Below are positions 54,080 through 61,827 of a DNA stretch of 64,000 nucleotides, piece after piece; within the stretch, counting starts at the first letter, position 1, and the number at the start of each line of letters is the position of its first letter. The stretch spans positions 1,984,001 through 2,048,000 of the forward strand of contig OZ253469.1 of NCBI GenBank assembly GCA_965261535.1. The letters run 5' to 3'. The DNA is from VXNE01 sp965261535 (lineage in GTDB: Bacteria > Pseudomonadota > Gammaproteobacteria > Pseudomonadales > Azotimanducaceae). A program made the position numbers and the translations under genes. Under the pieces are notes generated by a model. It had not been told where the DNA came from and ran no database searches. It saw nothing but the letters and a program-made list of their open reading frames with translations.

Positions 54080-54513
54080 TAGACGACTCCTTCGACTTCT
54101 ATTCCCGCGCTGCGAGCGCTACCAGCGATCGTGCGCACTGCGGCATCCATGTCTGCGGCCGTCAGGTCGGGATCCTTGAGCCGCGCGATTTCCTCAAGTT
54201 GGGCGCGCGTTACCTTTGCAACCTTTTCCGTGTTGGGCGTCGCACTTCCCTTGTCGAGGCGCGCCGCTCTACGCAAAAGGACGGATGCCGGCGGCGTCTT
54301 TGTCACAAACGTGAAGGTGCGGTCCGCATAGACGGTGATCACCACGGGTATCGGCATACCCGGCTCTTCCTTCTGCGTATGGGCGTTAAAGGCTTTGCAG
54401 AAATCCATGATGGCTACGCCGTGTTGACCGAGCGCCGGACCGACGGGCGGACTCGGGTTCGCCTGTCCCGCCGGCACCTGAAGCTTGATGAAGGCTTGTA
54501 CCTTTTTTGCCAC
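54079..54513 (-). CDS. rplK: Ribosomal protein uL11
   Basis: A 144-residue component of the GTPase-associated centre. Signatures: KLQVPAGQANPSPPVGPALG near the N-terminus, FCKAFNAHTQ, and the C-terminal rRNA-binding RLKDPDLTAADMDAA. Normal length. It is separated from nusG by 98 bp and from rplA by a 1-nt overlap. Confidence 0.97.
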   Translation of the reverse strand: MAKKVQAFIKLQVPAGQANPSPPVGPALGQHGVAIMDFCKAFNAHTQKEEPGMPIPVVITVYADRTFTFVTKTPPASVLLRRAARLDKGSATPNTEKVAKVTRAQLEEIARLKDPDLTAADMDAAVRTIAGSARSAGIEVEGVV

Positions 54514-54611
54514 GGTCTTCCCTTATCTCGCAATTCGTCGTTGACGGTTCATCGGCCGGCACGGTCCTGGTCTTGCCGAGTTCTCTTGCACTTGCGCATC
54601 GCGGCGTACCA

Positions 54612-55145
54612 TCAGCCTTTCTCCACCTGTGAGAAGTCGAGCTCGACGGGCGTCGAACGACCGAAAATGGTCACTCCCACATTGAGTCGGCTTTTCTCGT
54701 AGTTCACTTCCTCGACAACCCCGCTGAACTCCTTGAACGGGCCATCCACCACGCGGACCAGTTCGCCGGGCTCGAACAGGGTCTTTGGCGTCACGTTCTC
54801 GCTGCCGACCCGGATCCGGTCGAGAATCGCCGCAGCCTCCGCTTCCGACAGAGGCGCTGGGCGATCCGCCTTGCCGCCGATGAAGCCCATCACGCGCGGC
54901 GTTTCCTTTACCAGGTGCCACGTTTCGTCGTTCAGTTCCATCTGTACGAGCACATACCCGGGAAAGAACTTGCGCTCGCTGCGACGCCTTTGACCCGCGC
55001 GCATTTCGACCACTTCCTCCGTCGGGACCATGATTTCGCCGAAACAATCGCCGAATTCGGAGAGTTCCACCCGTTCCTGCAGCGCACGTTGCACCCGCTT
55101 CTCGAATCCCGAGTACGCGTGGACCACATACCATCGTTTCGACAT
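54612..55145 (-). CDS. nusG: Transcription antitermination/elongation factor NusG
   Basis: A 177-residue NusG with an N-terminal NGN domain (KRWYVVHAYSGFEKRVQ, FFPGYVLVQMEL, PRVMGFIGG) and a C-terminal KOW domain (EPGELVRVVDGPFKEFSGVV). It couples RNA polymerase to Rho and ribosomes. The start at 55145 agrees with the family; four additional residues upstream are possible. It follows secE by 4 bp. Confidence 0.96.
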   Translation of the reverse strand: MSKRWYVVHAYSGFEKRVQRALQERVELSEFGDCFGEIMVPTEEVVEMRAGQRRRSERKFFPGYVLVQMELNDETWHLVKETPRVMGFIGGKADRPAPLSEAEAAAILDRIRVGSENVTPKTLFEPGELVRVVDGPFKEFSGVVEEVNYEKSRLNVGVTIFGRSTPVELDFSQVEKG

Positions 55146-55149
55146 TCGA

Positions 55150-55542
55150 CTATCCAATGACCGACGAAACCAACCAGCTCAACAACGAGTCGAGACCCCA
55201 CAGCACCAAGGCGAACAGCAGCACCAGGAGCACCACCATGAACGTCGTCTGGGTCGTCTCCTGACGCGTCGGCCAGACCACGCGGCGAATCTCGGTGCGC
55301 GCTTCTCTCGCCAAGTCCCACATGGCGCGACCGCGGTCCGTCTGCAAAATGACGAAACCGGCCACGACCGCGAGGGCCACGAGGGCAAGCACGCGGTTCA
55401 ACAACGAGTGTTCGCCGAAGTACCAGTTGCCGACGACACCCGCTCCGACCATCAGGGCCACGGCAAGCCACTTCAGCCGATCCAGTATCGGATGAGACTG
55501 GTCCCCATCGGACCTGGTTTCACGCGCCGTCTGACTTCGCAT
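55150..55542 (-). CDS. secE: Preprotein translocase subunit SecE
   Basis: A 130-residue SecE with three membrane helices as in Enterobacteria (LKWLAVALMVGAGVVGNWYF, VLALVALAVVAGFVIL and TFMVVLLVLLFALVL). The conserved EIRRVVWPTRQETTQTT amphipathic segment precedes the last helix. The start at 55542 fits; the frame is open further upstream only because it runs through the tRNA-Trp gene. Confidence 0.96.
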   Translation of the reverse strand: MRSQTARETRSDGDQSHPILDRLKWLAVALMVGAGVVGNWYFGEHSLLNRVLALVALAVVAGFVILQTDRGRAMWDLAREARTEIRRVVWPTRQETTQTTFMVVLLVLLFALVLWGLDSLLSWLVSSVIG

Positions 55543-55618
55543 GTTCAATTCGCTGTAAATGCCCCAGAAAGTGCGCTGCTGCGCGGCGTTGCTGTTCTTT
55601 CCGCGCCATGTTCGCGTC

Positions 55619-55694
<76 letters not shown>

Positions 55695-55717
55695 GTACTA
55701 TCAAATGGCGAACACCG

Positions 55718-56908
55718 TCACTCGGCAATCCTGGTCACGACTCCAGCACCCACGGTGCGGCCGCCTTCCCGGATCGCAAACCGCAAACCTTCGTCCATCG
55801 CAATTGGATTGATCAACGTTACGTCCATGTTCACGTTGTCACCCGGCAACACCATCTCCACATCTGCGGGTAACTCTACCGACCCGGTAACATCCGTCGT
55901 GCGGAAGTAGAACTGCGGGCGGTAGCCCTGGAAGAACGGCGTGTGTCGTCCTCCCTCGTCGCGACTCAATACGTACACCTCCGCTTCGAAACGCGTGTGC
56001 GGCGTGATCGCGCCGGGTCGCGACAACACCTGGCCCCGCTCCACGTCGTCGCGCTTCGTACCCCGAAGCAGAACGCCTATGTTTTCGCCCGCGCGTCCCT
56101 CGTCCAGCAACTTGCGGAACATCTCAACGCCCGTACAGGTGGTCCGCGTCGTCTCCTTCAGACCGACGATCTCCACCTCTTCGCCCATCTTCACAATCCC
56201 GCGCTCCACACGGCCCGTCACTACCGTGCCTCGACCCGATATCGAAAACACGTCCTCGATGGGCATCAAAAACGGCTGATCGATGGCTCGTTCCGGCTGC
56301 GGAATGTACTCGTCCAGCGCCGTCAGCAACCGCTGCACGCTGCCTATGCCCATTTCCGAATCTTCCCCCGCCGACGCTTTCAGGGCGCTGCCGATGATGA
56401 TCGGCGTGTCGTCTCCGGGGAAATCATAGTCGTCCAGCAACTCCCGGACCTCCATCTCCACGAGTTCCAGCAGTTCCTCGTCGTCCACCATGTCCGCCTT
56501 GTTCATGTACACGACAATCTTGGGAACTCCCACCTGGCGCGACAGCAATATGTGCTCCCGCGTCTGGGGCATCGGGCCATCGGCAGCCGACACGACCAGT
56601 ATCGCGCCGTCCATCTGCGCCGCCCCGGTGATCATGTTCTTGACATAGTCTGCATGACCGGGACAGTCCACATGCGCGTAGTGCCGTGCGGCCGACTCGT
56701 ATTCCACGTGCGCCGTGGCGATCGTGATCCCCCGCGCCCGCTCCTCGGGTGCGTTGTCGATCTGATCGAATTCCTTGACCTCGCCGCCATGCGCCGCCGC
56801 GCAAACCTTCGTCATGGCTGCTGTCAGCGTCGTCTTGCCGTGGTCCACATGACCGATCGTGCCTACGTTCACATGGGGCTTCGTACGTTCGAATCTCTGT
56901 TTGGACAT
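55718..56908 (-). CDS. tuf: Elongation factor Tu
   Basis: A 396-residue EF-Tu GTPase delivering aminoacyl-tRNA to the ribosome. GTP-binding motifs: GHVDHGKTT, DCPGHADYVKN, and NKADMVDD (NKxD, with Ala where E. coli has Cys). All three domains are present at normal length. It is downstream of four tRNA genes, with which it forms the ancestral thrT-type tRNA-tufB operon. Confidence 0.98.
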   Translation of the reverse strand: MSKQRFERTKPHVNVGTIGHVDHGKTTLTAAMTKVCAAAHGGEVKEFDQIDNAPEERARGITIATAHVEYESAARHYAHVDCPGHADYVKNMITGAAQMDGAILVVSAADGPMPQTREHILLSRQVGVPKIVVYMNKADMVDDEELLELVEMEVRELLDDYDFPGDDTPIIIGSALKASAGEDSEMGIGSVQRLLTALDEYIPQPERAIDQPFLMPIEDVFSISGRGTVVTGRVERGIVKMGEEVEIVGLKETTRTTCTGVEMFRKLLDEGRAGENIGVLLRGTKRDDVERGQVLSRPGAITPHTRFEAEVYVLSRDEGGRHTPFFQGYRPQFYFRTTDVTGSVELPADVEMVLPGDNVNMDVTLINPIAMDEGLRFAIREGGRTVGAGVVTRIAE

Positions 56909-57017
56909 TTTAGTTATTCCTCTTAAGACCCTTGTCGATCACTACGATTTTTCTTGCAGGTTCCCAGCGCCTGTCGCATTGGTGATGACGAATTCCGCGA
57001 GGATCGCCGTCTTGCGT

Positions 57018-57093
<76 letters not shown>

Positions 57094-57182
57094 GTGCAAT
57101 CCCTTCGCTCTGTTTCGATACCGGTCCTGCTCGGCTTTTGTTCCCGAAGGTTCCCCGAGCCTCCACCACCGCGTTCCCTAGA

Positions 57183-57256
57183 TGGAGCGGGTAGCGGGAA
57201 TTGAACCCGCGCCATCAGCTTGGAAGGCTGAGGTTCTACCACTGAACTATACCCGC
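57183..57256 (-). tRNA. tRNA-Gly(TCC)
   Basis: 74-nt cloverleaf with anticodon TCC (loop CTTCCAA), acceptor GCGGGTA paired with TACCCGC, CCA encoded. Corresponds to glyT in the enterobacterial cluster. Confidence 0.96.
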
Positions 57257-57290
57257 GATCACCCCGCGATTCCCGCAGACCCTCCGCAGG

Positions 57291-57375
57291 TGGTGGAGGG
57301 GGTAGGATTCGAACCTACGAAGGCTTAGCCGTCAGATTTACAGTCTGATCCCTTTGGCCACTCAGGAACCCCTCC
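57291..57375 (-). tRNA. tRNA-Tyr(GTA)
   Basis: 85-nt class II tRNA with a long variable arm, anticodon GTA (loop CTGTAAA), acceptor GGAGGGG paired with CCCCTCC, CCA encoded. Corresponds to tyrU. Confidence 0.96.
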
Positions 57376-57503
57376 GGAAACGCCCGGACAAAGGGGCGCA
57401 ATTTTGCGCCGGCTCATGCTGGCTGTCAACGTCAGCGAATTGATTTTTACGTGATTTTTTCCTCCTCCGGCTACGCCGAGGAAGCGCCAGCGCGAAACCA
57501 ACC

Positions 57504-57579
57504 TGGTGCCGCCACAAGGAGTCGAACCCTGGACCTTCTCATTACAAGTGAGTTGCTCTACCGGCTGAGCTATGGCGGC
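57504..57579 (-). tRNA. tRNA-Thr(TGT), intact copy
   Basis: 76-nt cloverleaf with anticodon TGT (loop CTTGTAA), perfect acceptor GCCGCCA/TGGCGGC, T-stem CAGGG/CCTTG with the conserved G53-C61 pair, CCA encoded. First tRNA of the tuf operon (thrU-like). A degenerate second copy lies at 60367-60442. Confidence 0.95.
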
Positions 57580-57613
57580 TCAAGAAAACGCTACGCTCAA
57601 TTGCGGGTGGCGA

Positions 57614-57642
57614 ACGATAGACGATGAGGCAAACGCAGACAA
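57614..57642 (-). promoter_or_regulatory. Putative promoter of the tRNA-tuf operon
   Basis: On the minus strand TTGTCT (57637-57642), 17-nt spacer, TATCGT (57614-57619), ending about 35 bp before tRNA-Thr(TGT), with a GC-rich stretch after the -10 like stringently controlled promoters. The same elements with the same spacing are kept in the duplicate at 60477-60505. The match to consensus is moderate (4/6 each). Confidence 0.45.
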
Positions 57643-57650
57643 CCGGAATA

Positions 57651-57788
57651 TCAACGCTCCGTGCACGGCGCCAGACGAATGCTGTTCGACTCATCCACAG
57701 GTGGTGCTTCCGAGTACACCGAGTAGGCAGCGCACCGGCGCTCGAATCGGCAGGCGTCCACGTCGTAGCCGAGATTCGCGACTCGGCG
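57651..57788 (-). pseudogene. SPOR-protein 3' remnant
   Basis: Forty-five codons plus stop that align without gaps to the C-terminus of the SPOR protein at 60515-61129 (30 of 45 residues identical; shared RRVANLGYDV, YSVYS and the ends LAPCTER/VAPCAER). Upstream the similarity fades within about 15 codons and there is no start or membrane anchor. A truncated relic of the copy that once preceded tRNA-Thr. Confidence 0.8.
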
Positions 57789-57973
57789 GCAGCGGATCGG
57801 TGAGGCTCCGCCGGTCGCCCGAGGCACAGGAGGGGAAGTGGAGCAGCTCTCACGACCCGATCGAGGCAGTCGGGTCGACTCCCCGATTGCCTCCGTTCAC
57901 ATAGGCCGGGGCGTCGGTGCGGACCGGCCGAGCGTGCCGCTCGGGATGCGCTCCGATCCTTGCGGCAGAGATG

Positions 57974-59113
57974 CTACATCTGCACCAACTTGAACGTCGT
58001 CTCGGGATTGCCGACGAGCTCAAGGTGGCAGTGTCCGCGCTTGTTCGAAACGCGGTACTCGATGTCCGGATCGAACCGGAAGAACACGTAGCTCTCCGGA
58101 CAGCGTAACTTGACCTCGGTGATTTCTCCCTGAATGTCCGTGACTGCAAACTCGTCCTTGAACAGGTGGTAGAACCAGGAGGTGCGTTCCTGCAACGATC
58201 CCGTCACCGCGTAGGCACGATCATCGTTGCGCAATGCCCTGATCTTTTCCATCGTTGCCTCGAGCGCAGTTGTGACCGACGCCTCAAGTTCATACCTGCC
58301 AAGCGTCTGGAACGTCGACGCTGCCCTCTCGTAGTCCCGGGTCCTGACCAGCAACCAAAAGCGTTGGAGTTGCAACGCAACGTACAACTCCTCGGGCAGA
58401 CGATCTTCCTGGAACTCATGGGAGACAGCCCGGTCAAGGGCAGGCAACTGCTGGTGTACGTCGCCCCACTTGGCGTAGTAACGGTACTTGGCGATATGGA
58501 GGTAAATGTCCTCATGGAGGTTGAACCGGGCGCGGGATTCCAGCGCCGACAACGCTCCGTCCGCCCGCGCGCGTTCGCCTCGCTCGATCGATTCCACCAG
58601 GGCCTTGCACGACCGGAGGAACTCCGGGCGGGCGCCTCCTCCCTCGCGCCCCATCGTAAAAAAGTAGTCCATCGCGTGCCCGGCATCGACAGGCCGGCCG
58701 TTCAGGTGGGCGGGTTCGAACGTGGATTTCCTTAGTGCCCCGATGGCGGCACGCTGGAAAGTGCCGTGCCCCATCGAGTCTGTCACGGCTATTTCGTACG
58801 CCTTGCCGTCGGTGCCAATCATGAAATCCAACCGCACCCAACTCTCCATCCTGTTGAAGGCCGCAATTCGGGGGTAGCGGGGGTTCTTCATGTCCTTGCG
58901 CACAGGAGCGGTATACAGCTCCACCGGGACCGGTTCAGACATGGGCTCCGATGTACCCTCGGCCGGACTCTCGTCTGTCTGACCCGCGACCATTTCAGGG
59001 CCAGCGCACCAGAACGCGAGGCAGACGGCGAAGACCGGCGCGCAACGCGGGTCGCTCGTCACGGGCTGACGGCGCGCCGTGGTTGCATCTCGGCGATCGT
59101 GAAGGTGGTCCAA
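57974..59113 (-). CDS. TonB C-terminal-domain periplasmic protein
   Basis: A 379-residue exported protein. A hydrophobic stretch CAPVFAVCLAFWCAGPEMVA near residue 30 probably is the signal peptide, so the true start may be internal to the first 20 residues. A TonB-like C-terminal domain fold follows (MESWVRLDFMIGTDGKAYEI, AAIGALRKSTFEPAHLNGRP), then a 230-residue helical region with DIYLHIAKYRYY and TFQTLGRYELEAS, possibly TPR-like. It has no membrane anchor or Pro-rich arm of classic TonB. It is the only intact gene of the island inserted between the SPOR gene and tRNA-Thr. Function unknown. Confidence 0.75.
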   Translation of the reverse strand: MDHLHDRRDATTARRQPVTSDPRCAPVFAVCLAFWCAGPEMVAGQTDESPAEGTSEPMSEPVPVELYTAPVRKDMKNPRYPRIAAFNRMESWVRLDFMIGTDGKAYEIAVTDSMGHGTFQRAAIGALRKSTFEPAHLNGRPVDAGHAMDYFFTMGREGGGARPEFLRSCKALVESIERGERARADGALSALESRARFNLHEDIYLHIAKYRYYAKWGDVHQQLPALDRAVSHEFQEDRLPEELYVALQLQRFWLLVRTRDYERAASTFQTLGRYELEASVTTALEATMEKIRALRNDDRAYAVTGSLQERTSWFYHLFKDEFAVTDIQGEITEVKLRCPESYVFFRFDPDIEYRVSNKRGHCHLELVGNPETTFKLVQM

Positions 59114-59426
59114 CGTACGCCCAGATGAGCCACGCGTGCATCAGTCATTCGACACCTCCTCGCTGGTTGGTGAGTTCTTGAGGCAGCCTGCCCGGTGGTG
59201 CACGGGACATGCCGACCCCCAAGGCGGTCACGATAGGTGAAGTCTTACAATTGGCAAACGACAAACGCAAGGGCCAGAGATGTTGGAAGAGGAGCCCAAC
59301 CGTCGCCCGCGACGCCGAAGGCGGCTATTTCGGAGAGATCGCCTTTCCGAACCATGTCGGCCACCCGTGGATGCGCCAGGGCTGGGAGTGCTTAGGCGCC
59401 TTGGCGGACGGCACCACGTACACCGA

Positions 59427-59606
59427 CGGCGGACGGCGGAGAAGCTGCGCTACGCGCAGCACCTGATGGCGGACCTGAGTCGCTCGATCCCCGACATCTG
59501 TCGCGAGCTGGGCGGCATACCGACCAGCACGCTCTACCAACATGTCGCCGCCGATGGATCGCCCAAGGAGCCGGAACGGAAGCTACTGCAATCTGCTGCC
59601 TTGTGA
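59427..59606 (+). pseudogene. Serine recombinase (resolvase/invertase) C-terminal remnant
   Basis: About 59 codons ending in a proper stop encode a Hin-type DNA-binding helix-turn-helix: EKLRYAQHLMADLSRS, IPDICRELG and TSTLYQHVAADGS. The catalytic N-terminal domain with its Ser is absent; the upstream sequence in this frame is unrelated and Arg-rich. It is a decayed site-specific recombinase that may have taken part in forming the island. Confidence 0.75.
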
Positions 59607-59678
59607 CGGCTGCTACGAGGGTTGGCGCTGGGCCGCTACCGCCCAGAGCCCGAAGGCATCACGACTCGAAGGCTTGGC

Positions 59679-59928
59679 CTAGCCCGGATATTTCACCAAG
59701 CCGCTTGCTGACTAGACAAATGATTTTTGGTTCCAATAGGTTAATCGCACATTTGGAAAATATCGCGGGATACAAACTGCGCTGGCCGCGCCCTCGCTGG
59801 TCTTTTGCCCGCGTGCGCGCCCGTGCTCGCTCCACCATAAGGCGTGGCTATGCTTCCGCTCGCGAGGACGCGCACGCGGGCAAAATCCTGCGCGATCATC
59901 GCGGCCCTTGATGAAATGTCCGGGCTAG
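59679..59928. mobile_element. MITE-like element, 250 bp, 22-bp terminal inverted repeats
   Basis: The ends 59679-59700 and 59907-59928 are inverted repeats matching at 20 of 22 positions (left begins CTAGCCCGGATATTTCA, right in reverse complement CTAGCCCGGACATTTCA). The outermost CTAG is palindromic and could be the duplicated target. The interior encodes nothing recognisable and is AT-rich on the left, GC-rich on the right. The size and structure fit a non-autonomous element mobilised by a transposase encoded elsewhere. Confidence 0.72.
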
Positions 59929-60014
59929 AGGCCCTGCCCGCGACGCGGTAACAACGGCACCATGATTTCCGAACACCGCAATGGGACGCCGAACGGCATC
60001 TCCTTTTCTCATAG

Positions 60015-60329
60015 ACCGGCGCCTACCCCGCCGCCGATGTCTATACACCTTCATCCCGCGCCTACGCGCCGCCCACCGAGCCCGAGTACCCGTTCCACGA
60101 CCGCACCGTGCACGTTATCCGCTGCGGCCGTATCTGCGTCGGCAAGCGCAAGATCAACTTGAGCACCGTGTTCGCGGGGCAGCTCGTGGGGATCCGGGAA
60201 GTCGAAGACCAGATCTGGCTGGTCAGCTTCCTGCATTACGATCTGGGATACTTCGATCACGAGGAGAGGCGCATAGAACCTGGTCCCAACCCCTTCGGGG
60301 AAAAAGTGTTAACTATGTGCCCAGAATAA
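60015..60329 (+). pseudogene. IS481-type transposase C-terminal remnant
   Basis: About 104 in-frame codons with a stop correspond to the C-terminal tail of IS481-like integrase-fold transposases: VYTPSSRAY, YPFHDRT, CGRICVGKRKINLSTVFAG, IWLVSFLHYDLGYFD and the end LTMCPE. The DDE catalytic core is missing and a stop lies just upstream in frame (60012-60014). This is a truncated, inactive copy. Confidence 0.8.
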
Positions 60330-60366
60330 ACTGTAAACCATGGCTCCGGAATGGACCTGATTTAAC

Positions 60367-60442
60367 TGGTGCTGCCACGAGAAATCGAACCCTGGACCTT
60401 CTCATTACAAGTGAGCTGCTCTACCGGCTGAGCTATGGCGGC
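60367..60442 (-). pseudogene. Degenerate tRNA-Thr(TGT) copy
   Basis: Duplicate of 57504-57579 with five substitutions over 76 positions. The anticodon loop CTTGTAA is unchanged, but the acceptor has a C3-A70 mismatch and the T-stem has A50-C64 and a lost G53-C61 pair, replaced by G-U. These hits on stem pairing make a functional tRNA unlikely; it is best read as a tRNA pseudogene. Confidence 0.8.
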
Positions 60443-60652
60443 TCAAGAAAACTCTACGCCCAATTGGGGGTGGCGAACGATAGACGATGAGGCAAACGCA
60501 GACAACCGGAAAAATCAGCGCTCCGCACACGGCGCCACACCAATGCCGTTGGATTTCTGGACAGGTCGTTCGTCCGAGTACACCGAGTAGACGGTCCGGC
60601 GGCGCTCGAAGCGGGCGATATTCACGTCGTAGCCGAGATTCGCGACCCGCCG
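60367..60652. repeat. Direct repeat of tRNA-Thr/SPOR region, distal copy
   Basis: Partner of 57504-57788. It contains the tRNA-Thr pseudogene, a second copy of the putative promoter and the 3' end of the intact SPOR gene. Same orientation, about 2.86 kb away. Confidence 0.88.
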
Positions 60653-61129
60653 TCGACGCGCCTCGGCGGGAGCAAGCAGCCCAAAAACACCCACAGACAC
60701 GGCATTGGCCAACTTGCCGTCGGAGATCACATGTCCACTGATCGCCTGATTCTTGAGTTCGCGCAACGTCCGCATGGCCAGGTCACGGGAAGCCGACGGT
60801 TCCACATGGACGACGTAGTCGGGGCGGCTAAAAATATCTCGCTCCCGGATGATCGGCCGGCCACCGTCCCCTCGAATTCGGTCCGCCAATGCCTCCGCTG
60901 CGTCGTAGTCGTCCAAGGGACCAAGCAGAACGCACCCCGAAGGTCGTTCTCCGAGAATCGGAACCTGATGGCTGCGCAACTCCGGGATGCTGTCCATGGC
61001 CGCAAGCGCTCGCTCCAACCAGACCAGGGCAAAGATCACGGCGTTCCCGGCGACTAGAAACCAAAACACGAATGGCAGCGTTTTCACCGGTCCCGGTCGC
61101 ACACTTCGTTTACTCGCGTTCCTAGCCAA
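60515..61129 (-). CDS. SPOR-domain membrane protein
   Basis: A 204-residue protein with one N-terminal membrane helix (about 16-38, LPFVFWFLVAGNAVIFALVW) and a periplasmic SPOR-like domain (about 60-140: CVLLGPLDDYDAAEALADRI, DYVVHVEPSASRDLAMRTLR, LANAVSVGVFG). SPOR domains bind peptidoglycan lacking stem peptides, usually at division sites. A positively charged tail follows. It starts with TTG, 5 bp after the coaX stop, and completes the ancestral birA-coaX-SPOR-tRNA order. Its last 46 codons are duplicated, in diverged form, at 57651-57788. Confidence 0.85.
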   Translation of the reverse strand: MARNASKRSVRPGPVKTLPFVFWFLVAGNAVIFALVWLERALAAMDSIPELRSHQVPILGERPSGCVLLGPLDDYDAAEALADRIRGDGGRPIIRERDIFSRPDYVVHVEPSASRDLAMRTLRELKNQAISGHVISDGKLANAVSVGVFGLLAPAEARRRRVANLGYDVNIARFERRRTVYSVYSDERPVQKSNGIGVAPCAER

Positions 61130-61134
61130 TTCTG

Positions 61135-61827
61135 TCAGGGCAACGCCAGCGCCAAGCCATCGAGAACCAGGTCGGGCTCGACGCGAACGGGGAAGGACAA
61201 CCGTGCGGCGAGACTATCCGCATCGCCCCCGGTCAGAAAGACGACCGGCGCTTCGCCGTGGGCGGCTGAAAACCACGCAACAGACCACTCGACAAAGGAC
61301 AGCAACATTGCCGTCGTGCCGCGGCGCACGGCCTGCGTAGTGTCGCGTCCCGGCAGCAGGTCCGCCGCCAAGTCACGCGCAACCTGAACACGCGCGGTCG
61401 CGCGCGCCAACGCCATCGCCATCATTCCCAGCCCCGGAACGATGTAGCCGCCGACATGACATCCATCGCGCGTCACGAAATCAAGTGTCGCCGCCGTGCC
61501 GACGTCAGCCACCACGGCGGATTGTCTGGCCGTATTCCAAGCGGCAACCACAGCCAACCACCGATCAACGCCAAGCAAGTCGGGATTTTCGTACCCGCAG
61601 GTGACGCCCGCCAGTTCCGCTGTCGTCTCGGCAAACTCGGGACGCACGTTGAAGGCCACCTCGAAATGTGCCCCAATCTCGTCGCGTCCTGCGGCCACAC
61701 AAGCGATACAGATGCGGTCCGGCGGGACCGAAAGCGCTGGTGTTACCACGCCCGATGCGGTACCCCGAGCGTTTCCGAATCGCCATTTGGTCCGCGTGTT
61801 CCCGATGTCCACATCCAGACGCGTCAT
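61135..61827 (-). CDS. coaX: Type III pantothenate kinase
   Basis: A 230-residue CoaX that phosphorylates pantothenate, the first step of coenzyme A synthesis. The ASKHA-fold motifs are visible: phosphate loop DIGNTRTKW at the N-terminus, GVDRWLAVVAAW, DVGTAATLDFV and GGYIVPGLGMMAMAL. The start at 61827 is within the ATGA that overlaps the birA stop; the frame is open upstream only through antisense-like sequence of birA. The CoA supply fits the heavy acyl-CoA metabolism encoded nearby. Confidence 0.93.
   Translation of the reverse strand: MTRLDVDIGNTRTKWRFGNARGTASGVVTPALSVPPDRICIACVAAGRDEIGAHFEVAFNVRPEFAETTAELAGVTCGYENPDLLGVDRWLAVVAAWNTARQSAVVADVGTAATLDFVTRDGCHVGGYIVPGLGMMAMALARATARVQVARDLAADLLPGRDTTQAVRRGTTAMLLSFVEWSVAWFSAAHGEAPVVFLTGGDADSLAARLSFPVRVEPDLVLDGLALALP

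Larger units (their letters stand above)
57504..57788. repeat. Direct repeat of tRNA-Thr/SPOR region, proximal copy
   Basis: 285 bp holding intact tRNA-Thr(TGT), its promoter spacer and a 46-codon remnant of the SPOR gene 3' end. It is matched in the same orientation by 60367-60652 (offset 2863-2864, one indel). The tRNA and spacer parts are about 94-96% identical, and the SPOR codons only about two-thirds identical at protein level. Confidence 0.88.
59114..60366. other. 1.25-kb island of mobile-element debris
   Basis: No intact gene is present. In order: unassigned sequence, the 3' end of a serine recombinase gene (59427-59606), a MITE-like element (59679-59928) and the 3' end of an IS481-type transposase gene (60015-60329). 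Base composition varies sharply, with an AT-rich patch at 59700-59770. An open frame at 59209-59466 has no recognisable match. Confidence 0.75.

Noticed and set aside
57504..60442. Classical tRNA-integrated genomic island with tyrosine integrase
   Set aside because: The duplication covers the whole tRNA, its promoter and part of the SPOR gene rather than a short tRNA 3' att core, and no tyrosine integrase is present; only a serine recombinase remnant is seen.
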